In this document: one piece after another, positions 58,369-64,000 of the stretch
How positions within the stretch are numbered: position 1 is the first letter of the stretch
How the letters are laid out: each line of letters begins with the position of its first letter
Assembly: GCA_025093555.1 (NCBI GenBank)
Contig: JAIWNF010000036.1
Location: 124,001 to 188,000 of the forward strand
From: Circinella umbellata
Taxonomy: Eukaryota; Mucoromycota; Mucoromycetes; Mucorales; Lichtheimiaceae
Length of the DNA: 64,000 nt
Reading direction: 5' to 3'
Program-made: the position numbers and the translations under genes
Notes under the pieces: generated by a model
Seen by the model: only the letters and a program-made list of their open reading frames with translations
Told to the model about the DNA's origin: nothing
The model's database searches: none

Positions 58369-61225
58369 GGAAAATACTGACAGCCATTGGTGCATTACGA
58401 ATAGAAGCTAACTCTCTAACATTCTATTTCACAAACAAAGTTACAAATTAAGATAAGTTTATGGGTAAGTAAATATACAGTCTTACCTTTAATGCTGGCT
58501 TCAGCTTGCATCCTACGTCATACATAATGGCGATGATGTGTGAACCGAATTTTTTAATAATTTGATTCAACACACTAAAAGTTTGCTCAAAGCTAAAAAA
58601 AAATGTGGAGGCAGGTGTGTTACATTAATCAGTAAAAAATAACAGTAATTAGACGAGATATAATACCTTTCACCAGGAGTCTTGATGTTCATGAATGCCA
58701 AGGGGAAATCGTGACTACATGTAGCACCATATACACCCTTGACATCCAATGCAATCTTTGACCTTGTCGATGGCTTCTTAAGAGCCCGCCATGACTCACA
58801 CCCATCTGAAGCCTATAAAATAAAATCAATCCGAGATATTTCAGTATGGATAACACATAACTAAGAGATTTGCTAATTACCTTTACAGGCTTTTTGATGA
58901 TGTTATCATCCGCTTCCCAGTATTTGTTTACCAATGGGATTGTTGGATCGTTAGTGCTTTGGTGGCTTTTGAGCCGGTCAAATCGACGCAAGGACATGTT
59001 GCCGTCCATTGCAATAACCAACCGATCACCATCGAGAGTCATTGCCTAATCCATATAAACACTCCATTATAAGAATACGTTTTTTTACAGGTTATTCGAA
59101 CTTCAGCTCCTTTCTCACTCTAAAGCACTATTAACGATTGATTTATCCTTTCGCCGCCTGTTTTATCATTACAATGTCCAATTTATTCTCTTGTCATCCA
59201 CCCTACCCCCTCAGCATTCATTTTTACTGCCTTATCATCGATTATACACTTTCATTAACCGTTCTATCACTACCATCATCCTTTTAACTATTGTCCATGC
59301 TTCTAACTTAATCTATTTGGGTATTTTTGTCAATAGCTTTCGATTTACCTTCAGTCCACATGCTGGGCATGGGAAATCTGGCTTGCTGATTTCACACCTT
59401 TGGTTATTGATGGACTCAACCAACATCATCAATTTACCATATACAGTCAAAGCTGTATTCAGCAGACTTTCTATGGATTTCGGCAGTGGGATCTATCCGT
59501 GAGATATTGTTAGCTCTATTTTCTCACCATGGTAATGTGTTCATTAGTAATATTGTTTCCAATTTAATATACCTTGCTGTCTTCGTGCTCAGCGTGAAGC
59601 CACTCCACAATCGACGCTACTGAAAGCTGACAATTGATCCTAAGAGTTGTCAGGCTTTTCAATGCACTTGCTGGAAGCATATGCTGCTCCATTAATGCCA
59701 AGGGAAGCGACCGTCTTTCACAGTTCCCATCACAGTATTGGACATCAATGTTGCGGATTGCTATAATACACGCATATTTTAACATCATCGTTAACTAGAT
59801 TAATTATCACATTTTTTTCAACCTTTTCATTTTTCTCTTACCACACTTTTCAGAAAGATTTAAACTTGTGATAATTTTTTGGTGCATATCAATACGACCA
59901 AAATGTCGTGATATTGATGACGAGATACATTCTGTGAACAAATAAATACTATTCAAAGCACTGGATTACTCATAATTAATATTCAATCGATAGTTTACTT
60001 TTACCATTTCTTTTCTTATAATTCTGTTTGAATAATCACTTACAGTATTCCAACATCATCCAATTCTTTCGGTTCCAACTTAGAAAAACAGTAATCTGCA
60101 TATGTAGTACATTCTTCTGAAACGTTTAAATTCTCTACCACCCATGAATTCTCATCCTCAACGCTATATGTGTCACCGTCTTCTTCTGAACCTTCTACTT
60201 CTTCAATCAAGTCGTACTCTCCTTTTCGTTGATCATGATGAGGTACTGATAAGTCCGATTTAGGATCTTCTTGTTCTTTGGTATCGTCATCAAATAAATA
60301 ATCACCACCATCTTGGCTAATTTTTTTTAATGGTTCTTGTTTATACAGGAAACTCCAATCCACCTAACAAAGTATTTCAAGTAAGATAATACTATTTGTT
60401 ACATGCCAAACATCCTCCACTTTCCAATACATATAACAGAAATGGTTTACATTACCTCTTGACTATTGTTAATATAATTGTGATGTTCATCTTTATTATC
60501 ATGGTTGTTCTTTGAACGTTTATTCAATGAACTAGAAAAGAAAAAACGTTAGGCTATTATATATGTATTAGAGAAATAGGACAGATGAAAGAGAAAATGG
60601 TACTTACAGTAAATCTTCGGAAGATATACTTTTTCGTCGTAATATTGAACTAGTTTTCAGTGCAAAATGCTGTACATTTTCGAAACCATCCAATTGCAAT
60701 ACATGCTCTACTTCCAACTGTTTTTCTTTGATCTCAATATTTTTCCAAAATGCTTCTTCTTTCGCATATCCTTTGTAACTTTTAAAATCATTAATCAACT
60801 TATGAACTAGGCCACAATTCTTGAATTTGCGTGAATGAAGAATATCATAATATCGATTATTGGCACGACGTCTGTTTTTATAGCCGAATTTTTGCACAAA
60901 AACTTCCAAGCTAAGTATATGTGCATGCATAACTTGGAAATCTTCGCCCAAAAAGAGCTGGGGCTGAAAAAAAATGGCTGAAAAAGAGATTAATAAGATC
61001 AACTTTATTTTTCCTTTCTTTTTGTAGTGAAAAAACCAATTATTGTGAGGTATAATATATACGATACATACACTAACTATATAACTATTTTAATAAATAC
61101 ACATACTCCCTTGTTGTATTTTGCTACGTTTTGGCAATAGTCCTTCCTATATTCTTCTTTGGACACGTGCTGTAATATTGTTGCAGCACGATTTCAGAAG
61201 GGTGAGTAGTTCTGATGGAGTCCAT
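58369..61225 (-). pseudogene. KDZ-type (Kyakuja-Dileera-Zisupton) transposase gene, 3'-truncated and frameshifted
   Basis: Deduced exons are 61225-61107, 60963-60608, 60531-60456, 60363-60044, 59931-59842, 59760-59573, 59492-59349, 59045-58881, 58812-58667, 58592-58487 and from 58423. Recognisable parts in order: NVAKYNKG|PQLFLGEDFQVM and FGYKNRRRANNRYYDIL; an acidic linker; VQYCDGNCERRSLPLALMEQ and LRINCQLSVASIVEWLHAE (CxC region); PDFPCPACGLK; LVIAMDGNMSLRRFDRLKSH (first catalytic Asp block, DGN); DVKGVYGATCSHDFPLAFMN; and GSHIIAIMYDVGCKLKPALK (second Asp block, YDxxCK). The text breaks off after NVRELASIRNAPMAVSIFHV. The following acidic DGE...ER region expected in KDZ transposases is absent, and the PD-(D/E)XK gene starts there. 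Exon 1 needs one extra base to keep frame, and the 60044/59931 junction is out of phase. The element is therefore probably dead. Confidence 0.6.
60915..61015 (-). repeat. 5' part of KDZ-like gene, arm 1 of an inverted duplication
   Basis: On the minus strand this holds AAAGTTGATCTTATTAATCT, CTTTTTCAG, then CCCAGCTCTTTTTGGGCGAA and AGTTATGCATG. The same series occurs on the plus strand at about 61528-61607, so the two arms are inverted about 500 bases apart. This arm covers the intron end and first codons of the exon starting at 60963. Confidence 0.7.
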
Positions 61226-62880
61226 TATTAATCAATCAATGAAATTGTCAAAATCAATTGTTAGAAAATCTACCAACTCATCCGTACATGAATGCATATT
61301 GTTTTTCACTCTGTTGTAAAAGAAAAGTTTTATTCTATTGTTAATATTATTTGAATACGGCACACTCTCCAAAAAAAAAGTCTTTTTTTTTACCAAAATA
61401 AAAAGTATATATATAGTCTATCTCTTCTCGTTTTTTTTACTATAAAACAATTTGTTAATCACAAGAATATAACCTTTACTTGTCACAATCACTTATAATA
61501 CATTTTCTACAATATTTTTCAACAAAAAAGAAAGTTGATCTTGCTAACCTCTTTTTCATTTTGATTCCCAGCTCTTTTTGGGCGAAATTTTCAAGTTATG
61601 CATATGTGCATTATCAAAGGCCCAAGAGAGTTCAGCTTCCCTTGCAGGTATACTACATGAACTTGAATTACTTGATGTATTGCTTGTGATAGATTCCACA
61701 GATCTGGTCATTATATTGGTTTTTTAAGGACAAAAAGAAAACCGTGTCCAAGATAATATTAAAAAAATCGAATGTAATAGATTAAGTGCTTCTTTCTGTC
61801 TCTGTTTATATGAAATAAAAAGTTTTGAGTAGTTGTGAGAATGAATAATGAATAATGAGAAAGTTATGTCTTGGCAAACAAGAATATGTAAACAAGGAGA
61901 AAAAAAGAGATTAATATGTAAATAAACAAATAAATGTTGATTAATATAGATGATTAAATGTGCATACGTAACAAAAGCGGGTGCATAAAAAATTTGTGTA
62001 TGTATGATTAAAGACTTTCATAAGGATCTTGCTGTCTGATAAATTCATGGCGTAATGGTCGAATAGCATTTCATACATATTATTTCGAATGATCCATCAA
62101 CGCGATTTTTCCAAATATGAATTTTGAGAAACTTGCTTGGGCGTCACTACATCTATTTTAATACAATCATATAAGCATGCTTCTTTTTACCACCATCGTT
62201 GTTGCTGTTTTTCGTTGCTGTTCTTGTTATATTGAGGTTATATTGAGTGTCGTTATGTTAAAACAATAATTGAATAGTAAAACGTTAAATGTGCAGTTCA
62301 ATAGAGTCAATAAGATAGATTGTACTTGGTGGATATAAGTTATCTTCCCGCCTGTATGATCTTAATTATTGGTCCAATATGATACCATTAATCGTTTTCA
62401 CTCTCATTGTGCCAATTTTTAGTGGTTGTACGTATTTGTATCATCTTTGCTTCGACTACATCCAATGACTCCAAGTAAAATATCATGCACAAGACTTTTT
62501 TATATGAATAAATAGTCACATTTTTTGAGCCTCGTAAAAACCGAAGACTTAAATAAGTAGTGATATTCACTTCATTCCAAAGATACTGTTTACAAGGTGG
62601 GTCTATATGAAGCACCCGGGTTTTTCAAGATTCAGTAAGCATTAAATTTATTGGCGGCCACTGAAATTCTGATATAACAATGAGTGGATAGACAGAAACA
62701 AGGCAACAGTGTAATACAGACAAGAGGTTCTACGGCACAAAGGAGTAAGGGGGAAAAGGGAAAAAAGATGAGAAAATAAATTAGAGTATAATCTATACTA
62801 CAAGGAACGAACTTTTTTGGGTAGTTTTGCCTGTACGATTTTTTTTTTGCTTAACTTTGCGAGACTTGTATTATATTCAT
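61226..62880. other. Intergenic, no intact gene seen
   Basis: Apart from the inverted fragment at 61.5 kb this is AT-rich sequence. A minus-strand frame at 62388-62615 has no recognisable domain. A CTGTACGATTTTTTTTTT motif at 62831-62848 belongs to the element described next. Confidence 0.45.
61528..61607 (+). repeat. Inverted duplicate of the KDZ-like exon start, arm 2
   Basis: On the plus strand: AAAGTTGATCTTGCTAACCT, CTTTTTCATTTTGATT, CCCAGCTCTTTTTGGGCGAA, ATTTTCAAGTTATGCAT. It matches the minus strand at 60915-61015 with small differences and gaps. The copy encodes QLFLGEIFK in place of QLFLGEDFQ and then loses similarity, so it is a truncated inverted fragment. Confidence 0.7.
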
Positions 62881-63692
62881 TTTGATTAATTTTACACTAT
62901 TGGAACTATTCTACTAAAATAAATACGTAATATAAAATATATCAATTTTTACTGCTTATTAGTATCAAATTGCTCGAATATTATCCACAGAAAATAGATA
63001 ATTTGATTAAAACAGCTTTATTGGTGCGATTTTTTTTAGTGATTTCTACGGTTACCACCCGTTATATGTGCGATTTTTTTTTCTTCACTTCTTAATGACA
63101 CCCCAATAATTAGTTTGATAGTGTAAAACCCAGTCTACTAAAATATATATTATAAAAATGTATTGATTTACAGGAGGAACAAGTTGTTCATATTGAAACC
63201 ATGTTATTATTGTTGATAAGATAAAGAAACAATTACCCAAATGTCAAAGATTAGTTTTTATTCTGTTAAGTTTATTGCTGTTAATAAGATGATGATTGCT
63301 GTACCGGTAAATAGTTAACGACCCAGCGAGTTGGAAAAAAATCGCACATGTAAATGGGGGATCTGTGTAATTATGAAGATGATTTTTTCACTTTATGTTC
63401 AGACAAAAAAAATCGCACCGAGTATTATCTCTTTTTTGTGCATAGTATCCAAACACATTGGTATATTTTATATTATTTACTTTATTATTAGTCTGGTCTC
63501 AAGAGAGTTAAATTAATTAAAACAAATATCATTTATACGAAGTTATTATATAAAGAAAAAAAAATCGAATAGTTTCTTGATCAAGTCTATTTGGTAAGAG
63601 GAATCCTACTGTTAATATCACAAGAGAGTTGGCTATGGCTGTTGGCGCTGTGTCACTAAAATTGAAAACTTGCGAAAAACAAATCGCACAGG
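62831..63692. repeat. Outer inverted motif pair CTGT[AG]CGATTT flanking the foldback element
   Basis: CTGTACGATTTTTTTTTT at 62831-62848 faces AAACAAATCGCACAGG at 63677-63692 (reverse complement CCTGTGCGATTTGTTT). With the two inner pairs this makes three nested inverted copies of a TG[CT]GCGATTTTT-type motif. The spacing is unequal (about 175 bases on the left, 258 on the right), so the outer pair may mark the true ends, with an insertion in the right half. Confidence 0.45.
62884..63524. mobile_element. Foldback/MITE-like element with long imperfect terminal inverted repeats
   Basis: The left arm (about 62884-63085) and the reverse complement of the right arm (about 63335-63524) share the same order of blocks: [AG]ATTAATTT, CTA[AC]TAAAATAAA/ATAATAAAGTAAA, ATATAAAATATA[TC]CAAT, TACTAT or TATTAT followed by CACA, AGATAAT, GGTGCGATTTTTTTT, and ATGTGCGATTTTTTT. 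Exact inverted pairs are GGTGCGATTTTTTTT (63023-63037 against 63405-63419) and ATGTGCGATTTTTTT (63065-63079 against 63335-63349). The central 250 bases hold no gene. The element is therefore non-autonomous. No target-site duplication could be settled, because the outer ends are blurred. Confidence 0.6.
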
Positions 63693-64000
63693 TACGTATA
63701 GAACTATCCTTATTTTAATTAACTTGAGTTCGGTTATTGTTTTTTTTTTGGGTCCCGTTGAGTTATCATTGTCTCTTGATTATGTAATACAACAGTAACC
63801 AATTCCTTTCAAAGAAACGGAATATACACTCTGTCTGTGAGTTTATTAGTACGATTCAGAGAAAACCCCGAATTTATGTTCTACGTACATATACAAGTAC
63901 TTATATATTAATATACATTTAGAAAACTCAACATATTTTTTATCTCACATATACCGCTACGTATCAAAGTAACTACTAATATTAATGTTTATAAGGTTAA
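63525..64000. other. Window end, no gene seen
   Basis: AT-rich sequence with a T-run at about 63740-63750. It contains the right outer motif at 63677-63692 and no coding signal. Confidence 0.4.

Noticed and set aside
63331..63516. Frame MEKNRTCKWGICVIMK... inside the foldback element
   Set aside because: It spans the inverted-repeat arm and its codons follow the repeat motif, not a protein; no domain.

Overview
The window is nuclear DNA of a filamentous fungus, most likely an early-diverging one (Mucoromycota, probably Mucorales or a close relative). The evidence is a strongly AT-rich sequence; genes with several short GT-AG introns and long homopolymer runs; a chitin synthase, a fungal TSL1/TPS3-type trehalose synthase start and a plasma-membrane syntaxin; gene families shared with animals and early-diverging fungi (FAM72, AGTRAP-like, PI31); and decayed RTC4-like and KDZ-transposase-like genes. 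The species was not identified.

Layout. 1-457 (-): first exon of a trehalose-6-phosphate synthase-family protein, cut by the window edge. 1.2-7.6 kb (+): a very long disordered, tryptophan-studded protein with tandem repeats and two PAM2-like motifs, then an AGTRAP-like membrane protein. 8.2-11.3 kb: a decayed RTC4-like gene with AT-hooks. 11.3-15 kb: mostly empty. 15-16.8 kb: a small disordered protein and riboflavin synthase, convergent. 18.6-27 kb: a transmembrane receptor-like pseudokinase (+), then three minus-strand genes: a type II membrane SGNH/PC-esterase-like protein, FAM72 and a single-pass membrane protein. 29.5-33.8 kb: a gene remnant, a seven-exon CofD/YvcK-family protein, a small lysine-rich protein, and a convergent PPIL3-type cyclophilin only 24 bp away. 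35-38.4 kb: nine-exon chitin synthase. 39.7-41.7 kb: decayed leucine-rich (F-box-like) sequence. 43-53.5 kb: a serine-rich protein, PI31-like proteasome regulator, SSO-type syntaxin and a J-domain protein. 53.5-57.1 kb: mostly empty, with one copy of a dispersed repeat. 57.1-64 kb is a transposon-rich tail: a PD-(D/E)XK-type gene broken by one base, a truncated KDZ-like transposase directly upstream, an inverted duplicate of that transposase's 5' exon, and a foldback element with long terminal inverted repeats.

How the genes fit together. The intact genes are housekeeping or cell-surface functions (trehalose, riboflavin, cell-wall chitin, secretion, proteasome, chaperone, splicing-associated cyclophilin) and show no operon-like order. 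The points most worth following up are (i) the W-rich/PAM2 protein, whose layout resembles GW182-type mRNA regulators; (ii) the transmembrane pseudokinase, which has lost every catalytic residue I can place; and (iii) the 57-64 kb mobile-element complex. All exon boundaries were worked out by hand from splice sites and reading phase, without transcript data.
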